From positions 1,178,001-1,242,000 of the forward strand of contig NZ_CP107902.1 of the NCBI RefSeq assembly GCF_036013935.1: DNA of 64,000 nt, read 5' to 3'. The position numbers were made by a program, and so were the translations under genes. This DNA comes from Streptomyces sp. NBC_00461 (GTDB lineage Bacteria > Actinomycetota > Actinomycetes > Streptomycetales > Streptomycetaceae). Positions 8,536 to 16,708 of this stretch are shown one piece after another. The stretch's first letter is position 1, and the number at the start of each line of letters is the position of its first letter. A model generated the notes under the pieces. The model saw only the letters and a list, made by a program, of their open reading frames with translations, was not told the origin of the DNA and ran no database searches.

Positions 8536-9797
8536 GCGGCGTGCTCCCGGGTGGCCGGGGCCGCCTGCGCGACCGCAGCCACCTGGACGTCGAGGTTGCG
8601 GTACGCCTCCTGGGCACGGGCTTGGGCGATGGTGGCGGTCGGCCCGGTGGTGATCAGGTAGCCGATGCGGGCGGTGAACAGATCGCCCCCGTCCTGCGGC
8701 AGCACGAGCTGGTCGCCGGCCTGTCGCTGGAAGCGCACGCGCTCCACTCCCCCGGTGGGTGCCGTGACACAGCGGGCGGTGAGGGTGCCGGAGTAGGCCG
8801 GGTAGATGAAGCGGATCGCCGCGGCCTGGTGGCGAGTCGGCGTCAGGTCGGGAGTATGTCCGCAGGCGATGTCTGCGGCAGCACGGGCGAGGTCGACGCC
8901 GGTGGCCAGGTGAACGAGGTGGCTGATCATGTCGCCGGCGATCCGCGCGTTGACCTCAATGAGGCGGGGGCGGCCGTCGACCACGCGGATCTCGACGTGG
9001 CTGACGCCGTCGGTGACACCGAGGGCGTCGATGGCCGAGACGGCGGCCGGGGCCACGGTGGGAAGGAGCGGGTCGGTCGCATCGACCATGTGCGCCAGCT
9101 CCTCGAAGTGGGGCGGCATGCCGACGGTCTTGCGGGTGACAGCGACGACAGTGGTCTGTCCCTGGTGGGTGACGCACTCGACACTCACCTCCGGGCCGTC
9201 GATGTATTCCTCGACCAGGACCTGGGTGCTCTCCACTCCGTGGCTGGCGGTCTTGGCGGCGAAGGCGTACGCGGCCGGGAGCTGGTCGGCGGTGTCGACG
9301 CGGACAACGCCCATGCTCGCGGCGTGGGCGGCGGGTTTGAGGACGATGGGGAAGCCGATGCGCCGGACGGCAGCTGCCGCCTCGTGCTCGGTGCGCACGC
9401 TGACGGAGGCGGCGGAGGGCACGCCGTGGCGGGCGAACAGGCTGCGGCTCGTGTGCTTGTTGCGGCAGCCTTGGAGGGCCTCCGGAGCGGTGGTGGGCAG
9501 GCCGAGCCGGCGGGCCAGGCGGGCGACGGGGATGAGATACCACTCGGTCCACGTCATCACGCCGGCCAGCGTGTGCCGCTCGGCGAGCGCGTGCCCGGCC
9601 GCGGTCAGCGCCGCCTGATCGGCGGGGTCGGCAACCTCGTAGTCGAGGAGGAACTCCTTCTCCCAGGTCGGCGCGGCGCCGGAGATCAGGACGACGTCGT
9701 AGTGGGCGGCGACGTTCTGAAGGCAGGTGCCGCGATACGCCTGGGCCTCCATGTCGGAGGTGGCAACGACCAGGACGACGGGGCGAGAGGACAACAA
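8532..9797 (-). CDS. ATP-grasp domain ligase
   Basis: A 421-residue carboxylate-amine/thiol ligase type protein. The N-terminal Rossmann-like domain is followed by the ATP-grasp core: K in FPIVLKPAAH (~164-173) for ATP binding, a hinge strand VLVEEYIDGPEVSVE, and the metal-binding pair in RPRLIEVNARI (~290-300, ExN). The closest remembered relatives are BacD-like amino-acid ligases and related enzymes that join a carboxyl to an amine using ATP. Tandem TTG codons at 9797/9794 follow GGAG. It is coupled to the MFS gene downstream, suggesting a small peptide or amino-acid conjugate that is made and exported. Confidence 0.85.
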   Translation of the reverse strand: MLSSRPVVLVVATSDMEAQAYRGTCLQNVAAHYDVVLISGAAPTWEKEFLLDYEVADPADQAALTAAGHALAERHTLAGVMTWTEWYLIPVARLARRLGLPTTAPEALQGCRNKHTSRSLFARHGVPSAASVSVRTEHEAAAAVRRIGFPIVLKPAAHAASMGVVRVDTADQLPAAYAFAAKTASHGVESTQVLVEEYIDGPEVSVECVTHQGQTTVVAVTRKTVGMPPHFEELAHMVDATDPLLPTVAPAAVSAIDALGVTDGVSHVEIRVVDGRPRLIEVNARIAGDMISHLVHLATGVDLARAAADIACGHTPDLTPTRHQAAAIRFIYPAYSGTLTARCVTAPTGGVERVRFQRQAGDQLVLPQDGGDLFTARIGYLITTGPTATIAQARAQEAYRNLDVQVAAVAQAAPATREHAA

Positions 9798-9845
9798 GGC
9801 TCCAAACAGTGCGGGGGAACGGAGAGCTGAGGCAGGACGCCTGGG

Positions 9846-10075
9846 TCAGGGGATGCGGCGGCGTCGCAGCTCGAAGGCAGACGCCCACTGGGGGTGGTCC
9901 TCGATCAACTTGCGGGCGTACAGGGCGGTGAAGGAGTTGTTCAGTCCGCGCACGCCCGCGGGCAGCTGTCAGCGCAGGTCCTCGAACAACGTCCTGAGAC
10001 CAACCCGGTGGCTCGAAGCGACGGGCGAGATACCGGCAGGGCGTAGAGATCGGCAAGGGTGCGGGAGGTGGGTAT
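9846..10075 (-). pseudogene. Degenerate gene fragment between ATP-grasp and MFS genes
   Basis: The bases between the two intact genes read, on the minus strand, as two protein-like pieces in different frames. One is SRTLADLYALPVSRPSLRAT. The other is TLFEDLR, a TGA stop, QLPAGVRGLNNSFTAL and YARKLIEDHPQWASAFELRR, ending at the stop at 9846. Third-position GC is high in both pieces, as in a real gene. No family is recognised. The parent was probably a small protein of the ATP-grasp operon that has lost its frame. Confidence 0.35.
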
Positions 10076-10105
10076 GGCGGCGTCTCCGTGGGGTGTTCCG
10101 AGAGG

Positions 10106-11344
10106 TCAGGTGAGAGAAGTTCGCAGGGCGGGGGTGGCGCGCAGCCGGGCGAAGGCGGCGAAGAGGCCCAGGGCCTGCAGTGCAGCGCAGAGGGTGATCA
10201 CGTGGCCGAGCTGAGCGGGCGGCACGGTGGCGACGAGGACACCGGCGAGGGGGAAGGGCAACAGGAGCAGCAGGATGGTCAGCGACAGGGTGGCGCCGAA
10301 CACCGGTTCGGGGATGAGGCGGGAGCGCAGGGTGCGCAGCACGACGGTCATGCCGCCCTCACCGGCCATGAGGACGGCGATCAGGGTGAGATAGCTGCCG
10401 TAGGTGTCGGCGAAGGAGACGGCCAGGCACGCCAAGGCGGCGATCGTTGCGGACACGGCGCCGACCAGCCACAGGCCGAAGCGGTCGATCGCCCGGCGGC
10501 ACAGGGCGACCGCGAGAAGCGAGCCGACGGCGGCTGCCGACCAGATGAGCCCGACGTCGGCCGCGGAGTATCCGAGCTGTTTGACGATGATCACTGGGGT
10601 GGCGGCCTGCAGCAGGCCGACGGTCAGGTTGGAGACGGTCAGTCCGGTCACCAGCCAGCCGAGGGCCGGTAGCGCGCGGAGGGTCGACCAGCCGGTGTGC
10701 AGCCCCTTAAGGACAGGCTGCGGCGCGGCGGGCTTGCTCCGGTGGCGCTGGCGCGGGGCCAAGACACTGGTGAGCAGCGAAAAGACGGCGATCACGATCA
10801 GTATTCCGGTGGCGCCAGCCTGCTGCAGGAGCAGCCCGGCGAGTGCGGGGCCGACCAGCGTGGCGAACTGGTCAATGCCGAGCAGCACCGACTGAACGCG
10901 GTGGGCGCGGGCGCCGGCCTCGCGGCCGGCGACTCCGCCCGCGGTCTCGGCCGCGATGTAGGAGCATTCAGTGAGGATCCCGGTGGACGCGGCGAGCAGC
11001 ATGACGGTGGCCGTCGCGCTGAGGCCCGCCTGCGTTGGCAAGATGAACGCGGTGGCCAGGACAACCACGGCCCGGCCCGCAGAGGCGAAACGGAGCACGG
11101 CGGTGGTCCCGTGGCGGTCGACCAGAACCCCTGCGAAGGCGAACGAACCCAGTCTCGGCACCCATTCCAGCGCGAACGCGAGGCCGGTCAGGGTGACCGA
11201 GTTGGTGGTGGCCAGTACCAGCAGCGGGATGCCGTAGGTGGCCATGGCGAACGCGGCAGCGTCCGTGCTGCGCGGCAGGTAGATGCCACGCAGCAGAGTG
11301 GGGACCGGCCTGCGGGCATGCCAGGGTCCGACACGGGATCTCAC
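10106..11344 (-). CDS. MFS transporter
   Basis: A 412-residue membrane protein with ~12 spans of the MFS drug-efflux type. The loop between spans 2 and 3 reads LVDRHGTTAVLRFAS, a variant of the conserved G-x-x-x-D-R motif, and a second copy occurs later as CRRAIDRFGLW. The GTG at 11344 overlaps the upstream regulator's stop (GTGA) and removes an Arg/Pro-rich extension, so it is the preferred start. It lies in the operon of two winged-helix regulators and just before the ATP-grasp gene. Together with the other MFS protein it gives this locus two putative exporters. Confidence 0.85.
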   Translation of the reverse strand: MRSRVGPWHARRPVPTLLRGIYLPRSTDAAAFAMATYGIPLLVLATTNSVTLTGLAFALEWVPRLGSFAFAGVLVDRHGTTAVLRFASAGRAVVVLATAFILPTQAGLSATATVMLLAASTGILTECSYIAAETAGGVAGREAGARAHRVQSVLLGIDQFATLVGPALAGLLLQQAGATGILIVIAVFSLLTSVLAPRQRHRSKPAAPQPVLKGLHTGWSTLRALPALGWLVTGLTVSNLTVGLLQAATPVIIVKQLGYSAADVGLIWSAAAVGSLLAVALCRRAIDRFGLWLVGAVSATIAALACLAVSFADTYGSYLTLIAVLMAGEGGMTVVLRTLRSRLIPEPVFGATLSLTILLLLLPFPLAGVLVATVPPAQLGHVITLCAALQALGLFAAFARLRATPALRTSLT

Positions 11345-11856
11345 GCAGCGCGCCCCGATTCCTCCGCCGCACAGGACGAGCGGGCAATGTCCTGGTGCAG
11401 GACGCGGGGGTACGCCGTAAACCACTCGGACAGCGCCGCGCGCGGAGCCGACGGTTCGGTCGCTGCGCCGGATTGCCCCGGGCTGCCGTCCTGCATCTGG
11501 AAGGCGCGCTGGACGCGCGCGACGAAGTCACTGGTGCGGCTGGGGAGTTGGTTAGTTCGGGCCCAGCGTGCTGCGGTGTCGTACACCTCGGCGAGGTCCT
11601 TGCCACTCGCGGTGAGCTGGTAGCGGGCCAAGGCGTGTCCGCGGGCATGGATGAGCCCGAGGTCGCGTGCGGTGTCGATGGCGTGGCGCAGTTGTCCGGT
11701 GGTGAGGTCGCCGAGGGCGCTCTGCAGGCTGCCGCGTTGGCGGCTGATGGGGCCGTTGTCGTCGATCTCGGTGATCAGGCGTATCAGGCCCGGCAGGGAC
11801 AGGGTCCGGATCGCTCGGCGTTCGCGCAGGACGCTGGTGGGCAGGGCGGCGGTCAT
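11341..11856 (-). CDS. Winged-helix regulator-like protein
   Basis: A 171-residue protein starting at ATG 11856, which overlaps the stop of the upstream HxlR-type gene (ATGA). Residues ~15-110 look like a winged helix: SLPGLIRLITEIDDNG, GDLTTGQLRHAIDTARDLGLI and a wing ending RYQLTASGKDLAEVY. The layout matches the second half of the neighbouring HxlR-type protein, so the two may be paralogous or form a hetero-complex on DNA. The tail is polar without motif. It probably helps control the downstream transporter/ATP-grasp genes. Confidence 0.65.
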   Translation of the reverse strand: MTAALPTSVLRERRAIRTLSLPGLIRLITEIDDNGPISRQRGSLQSALGDLTTGQLRHAIDTARDLGLIHARGHALARYQLTASGKDLAEVYDTAARWARTNQLPSRTSDFVARVQRAFQMQDGSPGQSGAATEPSAPRAALSEWFTAYPRVLHQDIARSSCAAEESGRAA

Positions 11857-12743
11857 CGGCGCGGGCCTCCCTCCGGTGTGATGGGGCGGGCGGGTATCTG
11901 GTGGGAGAAGAGGTCGCTGGACTTCCACTCCGGACCGTTGGGCGGCGGGGTGGCGGCCAGGGCAGGGACGGCAGACTGTGCGGCCGGAACTGGGGGCGCC
12001 GGCAGGCGCGTCGGGGTGGTCGCCCACGGGCCGGAGCGGGTCTGGGACGGGGCGGTCCCCGGTCGGCGAAACGGCTCGGCCCCGCCGGACGGGAGGACAG
12101 CCCACGCAGTGATGGCCTGGAAGACGGGGGCGAGCGCCTGGCCGCTAGCGGACAGCTGGAAGTCGCCGCTGCCGGTGGCCGTGACGAGGCCGTCGGCGAC
12201 CAAGCGGTCCAGGGGCTTGTAGACGGCGTTCAGCCCGTAGCCGGACATGGCTTCGGTGGCCAGGGTCTTGGCGCTCGCACGGCCCCGGGCCTGCAGGGTC
12301 ATAAGGATCGGGGTGGCGTGCCGCGGGGCGATCAGAGTGATCGTGTCGTCGATGTTCTGGGCCGGGGGGATCCGCTCGGGCTCCAGCTCACCGGTGGCCT
12401 TGCTGGTGACGAGCTGCTTCTCCAAGTGGGTATCGCCCCAGGAGGCGATCACGGCCAGGACGGGCAACAGCTCGGCGCCGCGGCCAGTGAGGCCGTACGT
12501 GACGTGGCGCGGGGCGTACTCCGTGCGTTCGACCACGCCAGCGTTGGTGAGGTGGCGCAGCCGGGGGTGGAGCTGGCCGTCGGCGAGCCACGGAAGCCGG
12601 GGTTTGATCTCGGCGTAGCGCAGCGGCTGGGAGGAGAGGGTCATCAGCACCCACACGCTCCAGCGCGGGGCGAGCAGATCCAGCGTCTTGGTGACGCTGG
12701 AGTAGTCGTTCGGGGTGGTAGGGGGCTGAGCGGTGGTGGCCAA
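11853..12743 (-). CDS. HxlR family regulator with two winged-helix domains
   Basis: A 296-residue protein. The first HxlR-type domain spans ~20-107 (LLAPRWSVWVLMTLS, RYAEIKPRLPWLADGQLHPR, TYGLTGRGAELLPVL). A second related domain spans ~130-215 (LIAPRHATPILMTLQ, VYKPLDRLVADGLV, FQLSASGQAL). A disordered Pro-rich tail follows. Most HxlR proteins are single-domain dimers of ~110 residues, so this is a built-in tandem. It is coupled by ATGA to the shorter regulator downstream, and 30 bases separate it from the upstream helical-protein gene. Confidence 0.8.
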   Translation of the reverse strand: MATTAQPPTTPNDYSSVTKTLDLLAPRWSVWVLMTLSSQPLRYAEIKPRLPWLADGQLHPRLRHLTNAGVVERTEYAPRHVTYGLTGRGAELLPVLAVIASWGDTHLEKQLVTSKATGELEPERIPPAQNIDDTITLIAPRHATPILMTLQARGRASAKTLATEAMSGYGLNAVYKPLDRLVADGLVTATGSGDFQLSASGQALAPVFQAITAWAVLPSGGAEPFRRPGTAPSQTRSGPWATTPTRLPAPPVPAAQSAVPALAATPPPNGPEWKSSDLFSHQIPARPITPEGGPRR

Positions 12744-12773
12744 GGATGGGGCTCCTCAAGCAGTGCGGGCAGA

Positions 12774-13193
12774 TCAGCGGGTGCGGGAGGCGGCGGTCGC
12801 CGGGGCGGCGGGTACGGGCACAGCCGGCGGAGTGTCGGGGGCCGGTGCACGGCGCAGTCCTGCCAGGACCGCGCCGGTGTTCTTGGCGTAGGCGTCGCGG
12901 GCGGCGACGGACTCGGCGATGCGGCGGGCGCAGTCGACGATGTGACCGGCGGCAAAACGGCCGATCTCCCGCTCAGGAGCGATGAGTTCGCGCAGCCTCT
13001 CCAGCTGGAAGGCGATGTTGCGCTCAGCGAGCACCAGATCGCTGTGACTGCCGGTGAGCGCAGCGAGCAGGGTGGCGTCGGAAGTGTTGCCGGCGAGGGC
13101 ATCGAGTTCGGCGAGGGGCTGTCCGAACAGCGCCTCGATGCGCTGGGCGATGATCTCGGAGATGGCGTGGGCGGTGGCGTCGGGCAGGGGCAA
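12774..13193 (-). CDS. Small helical hypothetical protein
   Basis: The TTG at 13193 with GAAAG upstream gives 139 residues. Apart from a Pro/Ala/Arg tail the protein is all helical. The stretch HSDLVLAERNIAFQLERL followed by RIAESVAARDA closely matches the protein at 15520-16209 (AHRDLVRAERDVTFHRARL...) and, more loosely, the next two genes upstream. This is therefore one member of a repeated helical family in the element. It starts 11 bases after the preceding stop and is surely co-transcribed. Function unknown. Confidence 0.65.
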   Translation of the reverse strand: MPLPDATAHAISEIIAQRIEALFGQPLAELDALAGNTSDATLLAALTGSHSDLVLAERNIAFQLERLRELIAPEREIGRFAAGHIVDCARRIAESVAARDAYAKNTGAVLAGLRRAPAPDTPPAVPVPAAPATAASRTR

Positions 13194-13204
13194 TCGGCGG
13201 GCTT

Positions 13205-13648
13205 TCAGGGACGGCGGGTCCGCACCGCCCCGGCACGGCCGGTTGCCGGGGCGGGCGGAGCAGTGGCGGTGATCTTCGGTTGGGCGAACCGCACCGACTG
13301 CGCGGGGCGTTGATCGCGAGCGGGCATGGTCCGCAGGAGGTCGTCGAGGGCGGCGACGTAGCCGTCCCGGCCGGCCAGCGCAGCCTCCAGCCACTGGGCG
13401 TCCCAGCGCAGGTCCTCGGCGGACAGCTCGCCCAGGTCGCGGTCGCAGGACATCGAGGCGTGGACGCGATCACGTACGCGGACGACCTGTTCCTCGGCGA
13501 CCGCGAGAAAGCTACGCAGTTCCAGCGCACGGTGGAGGGCGGCGCAGACCTCAAGATGGGCTGCCTGCGCATACAGCTCGGCGACGGAGGCACCGAACGC
13601 CTCCTCCAGCGCGGTGTCGCGGCTGGTGGACTTGTCGATGACGCTCAT
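13205..13648 (-). CDS. Small helical hypothetical protein
   Basis: A 147-residue, mostly alpha-helical protein (ALEEAFGASVAELYAQAAHL, EDLRWDAQWLEAALAGRDGY) with a basic, Pro-rich tail. ATG 13648 overlaps the stop of the upstream gene (ATGA). It shares the AxxARDG.V helix pattern with its neighbours at 12774 and 13645. No enzyme motif is visible. The tight coupling of three such genes suggests the products act together. Confidence 0.65.
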   Translation of the reverse strand: MSVIDKSTSRDTALEEAFGASVAELYAQAAHLEVCAALHRALELRSFLAVAEEQVVRVRDRVHASMSCDRDLGELSAEDLRWDAQWLEAALAGRDGYVAALDDLLRTMPARDQRPAQSVRFAQPKITATAPPAPATGRAGAVRTRRP

Positions 13649-14100
13649 CGCGTCACCCCGCGCGTCGGGATACCCCGCTCGCCGGGCAGTGCGGGCGCCG
13701 CGGTGAGCAGCGCCGGAGCGCGGCGCGCGGCGGGGCCGGCACCACGCCAGGCGCCAGGCCCGCGCTTGCCAGGGGCGAGGGGGTCGAGGAGGTAGTTCAC
13801 GACCATCACGCGACCGTCACGTGCAGTGACAGCGGCGTTGACCTGGTGCGCCAATTCCATGACAGCGTCGTCGAGTTCGCCCGGGTGCGAGCCGAGCGCC
13901 TCGACGAGCGCGTCCTCCGCGGTGTCGAGTGCGTCCTGGGTTTCGGCGAGCAGGCCGTACCAGTGCACGACACTGGTGGCATCGGGGTTGGCCTGTGGTG
14001 CCGCCTGAACCGCCCGGCGCAGATCGGCGAGAGGCATCTGGAAACGGTCCTCGATCCGCTCAGTGACGACGCCCATCACGTCCTCGCTGAACTCGGGCAC
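13645..14100 (-). CDS. Small helical hypothetical protein
   Basis: A 151-residue protein opening the string of helical paralogues (residues 1-30: SEDVMGVVTERIEDRF and PLADLRRAV; compare ISEIIAQRIEALF and PLAELDAL in the 12774-13193 protein). A helix AVMELAHQVNAAVTARDGRV and a Pro/Ala/Arg tail follow. GGAGAGG lies upstream of the ATG. It is probably the first gene of the operon reaching down to the MFS/ATP-grasp genes. Function unknown. Confidence 0.65.
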   Translation of the reverse strand: MPEFSEDVMGVVTERIEDRFQMPLADLRRAVQAAPQANPDATSVVHWYGLLAETQDALDTAEDALVEALGSHPGELDDAVMELAHQVNAAVTARDGRVMVVNYLLDPLAPGKRGPGAWRGAGPAARRAPALLTAAPALPGERGIPTRGVTR

Positions 14101-14214
14101 GGAGAGGCTCCTTTCATTCGCTTTTCAGGGGCGGGAAAATGCACTGCAAATCCGGTCCGTGCGGGAGCGGTCCGCGAACCCGGATGCCGAAGAGGGGAAT
14201 TGCGGGCCGGTCTG

Positions 14215-14541
14215 CTAGTCCAGGCACATGGCGGTGTCGCGGTAGACGTACGTTCCGGACACCCACCCCTTTACGCCGGTGGTCTTGTCCGTGATGTAGC
14301 GCCAGTTCCCGCTGCTCTTGTGGACGGTGAACTTGTGGCTGCGGTAGAGCACGCCGAGCGCCGTGGACTTGGCGGACGCCTTGGAGCGGATCGTTACAGC
14401 CTTCGTGTGCACCTTGTACGGGAGCGGCTTTGCCGAGCAGCTGCTGACGGTGGTTGCGGCACTGGCGGTGGGGATGGAGACGAGCGGGAGAGCGAGCGCG
14501 CCGAGAACGGCGGCGGAGACGGCTATGCGGCTGGTGCGCAT
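14215..14541 (-). CDS. Secreted SH3-like small protein
   Basis: A 108-residue protein with a clear signal peptide (RTSR, hydrophobic core, ASA cleavage at ~28). The mature part is a bacterial SH3-like module: VTIRSKASAKSTALGVLYR, HKSSGNWRYI, VKGWVSGTYV. Two cysteines (SCSA and the third-last residue) could form a disulfide. Such modules bind cell-wall peptides. A related secreted protein is at 21283-21648. The upstream operator-like element at 14622 suggests it belongs to the same regulon as the conjugation genes. Confidence 0.75.
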   Translation of the reverse strand: MRTSRIAVSAAVLGALALPLVSIPTASAATTVSSCSAKPLPYKVHTKAVTIRSKASAKSTALGVLYRSHKFTVHKSSGNWRYITDKTTGVKGWVSGTYVYRDTAMCLD

Positions 14542-14621
14542 GGGGAATTGACCTCCACGAAAATAGGGAAGGGATTGCGGAAGCGGACCCGGGCTGATGC
14601 CGTGCGGGCCGAGAACAAGAG

Positions 14622-14672
14622 TCCGGAGAATCCCCGGTTTCGGTAACCGGGGATTGCGTGCTATGTTCCGCG
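14622..14672 (-). promoter_or_regulatory. Conserved palindromic operator/promoter element, copy 1
   Basis: The core is an 11-bp inverted repeat (AATCCCCGGTT at 14629-14639, AACCGGGGATT at 14645-14655). On the minus strand TCCGGA and CTTGTTC follow, leading toward the gene that starts at 14541. The same sequence recurs at 18.64 and 36.06 kb, and half-copies lie at 19.64 and 19.71 kb. On the plus strand TATGTT lies 7 bases past GGGGAT, so activity in both directions is possible. Binding by a shared regulator is inferred from the repetition. Confidence 0.6.
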
Positions 14673-14740
14673 CCGCCTAGCTCAGGGCAGCCGGCATTTC
14701 AGTGGGCGGGGAAGGGGAAATCCGGTGGGTAGCCGCGAAT

Positions 14741-15463
14741 TCAGCGGCCCGGACCGCGCGATGGAGCGGGGTGCGCGGGCAGAGCGGGGACGCCCGGAGC
14801 GGTGGTGTGGCGGGCTGGCGGTGACGCGGCCGGCAGCGGGATCGCCTCGCCATCCCAGTGCGCTTCCCACCACTGGGTGGCTGCCTCGAAGGTGGCGAAG
14901 GCGCCCTCGCGCAGTGTGTGCGTCCACGCGTCGGTGTCGACCTCTTCGAGCAGTACCCGGAACGGCAGTGGCGCCTTCTCGTCGATGGCGCGCAGCAGCA
15001 CGGTGGTCTCTATCGGCTCGGCGTCGTGCGTGTAGCTGGTCAGCGGGGCGAAATGGTCGCCGTCGCTGCGCAGTCGCTTCTCCAGGGCGCGGGTGGCCTG
15101 GTTGGCGGGTGTGGTGCCCATGCCGTCGGGCAGGAGGATCTTGTCCTCGGGGCAGCCGCGGGCGATCAGCCAGGACTGAGCCATGGACGGCAGCGGCAGT
15201 TCCTTGTGCGTGAAGCGGAAGGTGCGCGCCGCCGAGTCGCGTTTGAGGTGCAGGGCGACGATCTGAGGTTCGCCGGGGATGCCCCAGGTGACGGCGCGGT
15301 TGTGCATCACGTAGAAGCTGTGCTCGCCGTCCTCGGTGTGGTGCTCGGCCAGCAGGGTGAGCATGTCCTGCTCGATGGTGATGTGCTGCCAGAACTGGTC
15401 GGCGACGTGGTCGTTGACGGCCTCATATCCGTCGAGGCGGAAATCCGGTTCGTAGGTGGGCAT
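14741..15463 (-). CDS. Hypothetical protein
   Basis: Starting at ATG 15463 (GAAAG 5 bases upstream) gives 240 residues. The body is a mixed alpha/beta domain with many aromatic and charged residues (DQFWQHITIEQDM, HSFYVMHNRAVTWG, WTHTLREGAFATFEAA), ending in the Pro/Arg-rich tail common here. The mid-section 'ATFEAATQWWEAHWDG' is a tryptophan-rich helix. No family is recognised. It is the last gene of the minus-strand operon that begins at 18572. Confidence 0.6.
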   Translation of the reverse strand: MPTYEPDFRLDGYEAVNDHVADQFWQHITIEQDMLTLLAEHHTEDGEHSFYVMHNRAVTWGIPGEPQIVALHLKRDSAARTFRFTHKELPLPSMAQSWLIARGCPEDKILLPDGMGTTPANQATRALEKRLRSDGDHFAPLTSYTHDAEPIETTVLLRAIDEKAPLPFRVLLEEVDTDAWTHTLREGAFATFEAATQWWEAHWDGEAIPLPAASPPARHTTAPGVPALPAHPAPSRGPGR

Positions 15464-15519
15464 CGGTGCTTTCGGTGCAACGACGCCATGGACGTCGTGG
15501 GCAGGGCGTGTTGATCTGT

Positions 15520-16209
15520 TCACCGACGCAGGTGTGCGGGAGCGCGTGATGACGCTGACTGGGGCGACGGCGTGGTGCCGGGCGGGCCTGCGGGGCGCGG
15601 GGCGGCAAGGACGGCCCGGCCGGCGTCGGTGAGGGTGACGGGCTGGCCGGCGTGCACTGGGTGGGAGGTGTCGCGGTCCACGAGGCCGCTCGCCTGCAGG
15701 CGCTGCAGCTGGGCGTAGGAAATGCGGGTACGGGAGGGGGTGACCACGGCGAGCCGGTGGGTGAGGAGGTTCTCGTGCAGTTTGGCGCCCTGGACGATGG
15801 CGAGCAGGGCCGCGACGTCTTTCGTCGGCACCTGCCGTGGCGCTCTTCGCGGGGCGGCGGCTTCGATCGGCTCCAGCGCGGCGGCGGCCTTGGCCTGCTC
15901 GGCGTCGCGCTCGCCGATGGCGTGCGCCAGCTGGTCGACCGTGCGCTCGATCCGGGCCAACAGCGCCTCATCGACGGGGAACTCGCCGGACACCAGGCGG
16001 GCGAGACGGGCGCGGTGGAAGGTGACGTCCCGCTCGGCCCGGACGAGGTCGCGGTGGGCGTCCGCCAGGGCCGCCTGCGGTGCGTCGAGGAGACCGGCCT
16101 CGCGGTGCCGCCACAGCGTCTCGATGCTGCACCCTGCGGCCGTCTCGATCCTGTGGTCGAGCACGGTGCGCGGGTGGCGGTTGGGCGAGGGGGCGGGCGG
16201 TGAGCTCAT
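15520..16209 (-). CDS. Helical hypothetical protein
   Basis: ATG 16209 overlaps the acetyltransferase stop (ATGA) and gives 229 residues. Residues ~30-110 repeat the helical pattern seen at 12774-13193 (DLVRAERDVTFHRARLARL, HAIGERDAEQAKAAAALE). The C-terminal half (VPTKDVAALLAIVQGAKLHEN, YAQLQRLQASGLVD, PVTLTDAGRAVLAA) resembles a winged helix, so it may bind DNA. This would make it a possible local regulator, an inference from pattern only. Confidence 0.6.
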   Translation of the reverse strand: MSSPPAPSPNRHPRTVLDHRIETAAGCSIETLWRHREAGLLDAPQAALADAHRDLVRAERDVTFHRARLARLVSGEFPVDEALLARIERTVDQLAHAIGERDAEQAKAAAALEPIEAAAPRRAPRQVPTKDVAALLAIVQGAKLHENLLTHRLAVVTPSRTRISYAQLQRLQASGLVDRDTSHPVHAGQPVTLTDAGRAVLAAPRPAGPPGTTPSPQSASSRAPAHLRR

Positions 16210-16679
16210 GTCGGAGCGGTTCTTGTGTGCGGGAGGGCGTCCGAGGCGCACGCGTCCAGGGCGATGCTGACCTCGACGTAGGGGCCGTCGCGGGTGCGCC
16301 GGGTGGGCCCCAGACGCTCCAGGAGCCGGAGCATCGGCGCGTTGGACGCCTGCGTGAACGCGGTGAGGGTGTGTGCCCCGCGCGTGCGGGCCATCCGGGC
16401 CGCCTGCCGGGCCAGGGCTGTTCCGATGCCGCGGCGGTGGTGGTCGTCGGCGACTTGCAGTCCGAGGTCGACGACGCCCGGCTCCCGGCTGACGGGCCCG
16501 AGGCAGACGAGGGCCAGTGGCCGCTCGTCCGCGTCGAGTCCGAGCCAGCACTGCGCCTGGGCGAGCAGCCGTGTCAGGTCGCGGGGCGTGAGGCGGGTGC
16601 GGCCCCAGCGGCGCAACAGGTTCTGTTCGGAACACTGCGCGTGGAAGGCGGCGACCAGGTCCCAGTCCGCCGCCGTCAC
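16206..16679 (-). CDS. GNAT family N-acetyltransferase
   Basis: A 157-residue acetyl-CoA-dependent acyltransferase. The acetyl-CoA loop is visible as DDHHRRGIGTALARQAAR (~80-97, the R/Q-x-x-G-x-G/A motif), preceded by strand beta-4 (VVDLGLQV) and followed by HTLTAFTQASNAPMLRLLERLG. The substrate is not evident. It sits in an operon between a DUF3631-tail protein and a helical protein, coupled at its 3' end by ATGA. Its target may be a small molecule or one of the element's proteins. Confidence 0.85.
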   Translation of the reverse strand: MTAADWDLVAAFHAQCSEQNLLRRWGRTRLTPRDLTRLLAQAQCWLGLDADERPLALVCLGPVSREPGVVDLGLQVADDHHRRGIGTALARQAARMARTRGAHTLTAFTQASNAPMLRLLERLGPTRRTRDGPYVEVSIALDACASDALPHTRTAPT

Positions 16680-16708
16680 CTCGCGGGTACGCGCGAGGGC
16701 GGGGTGGG

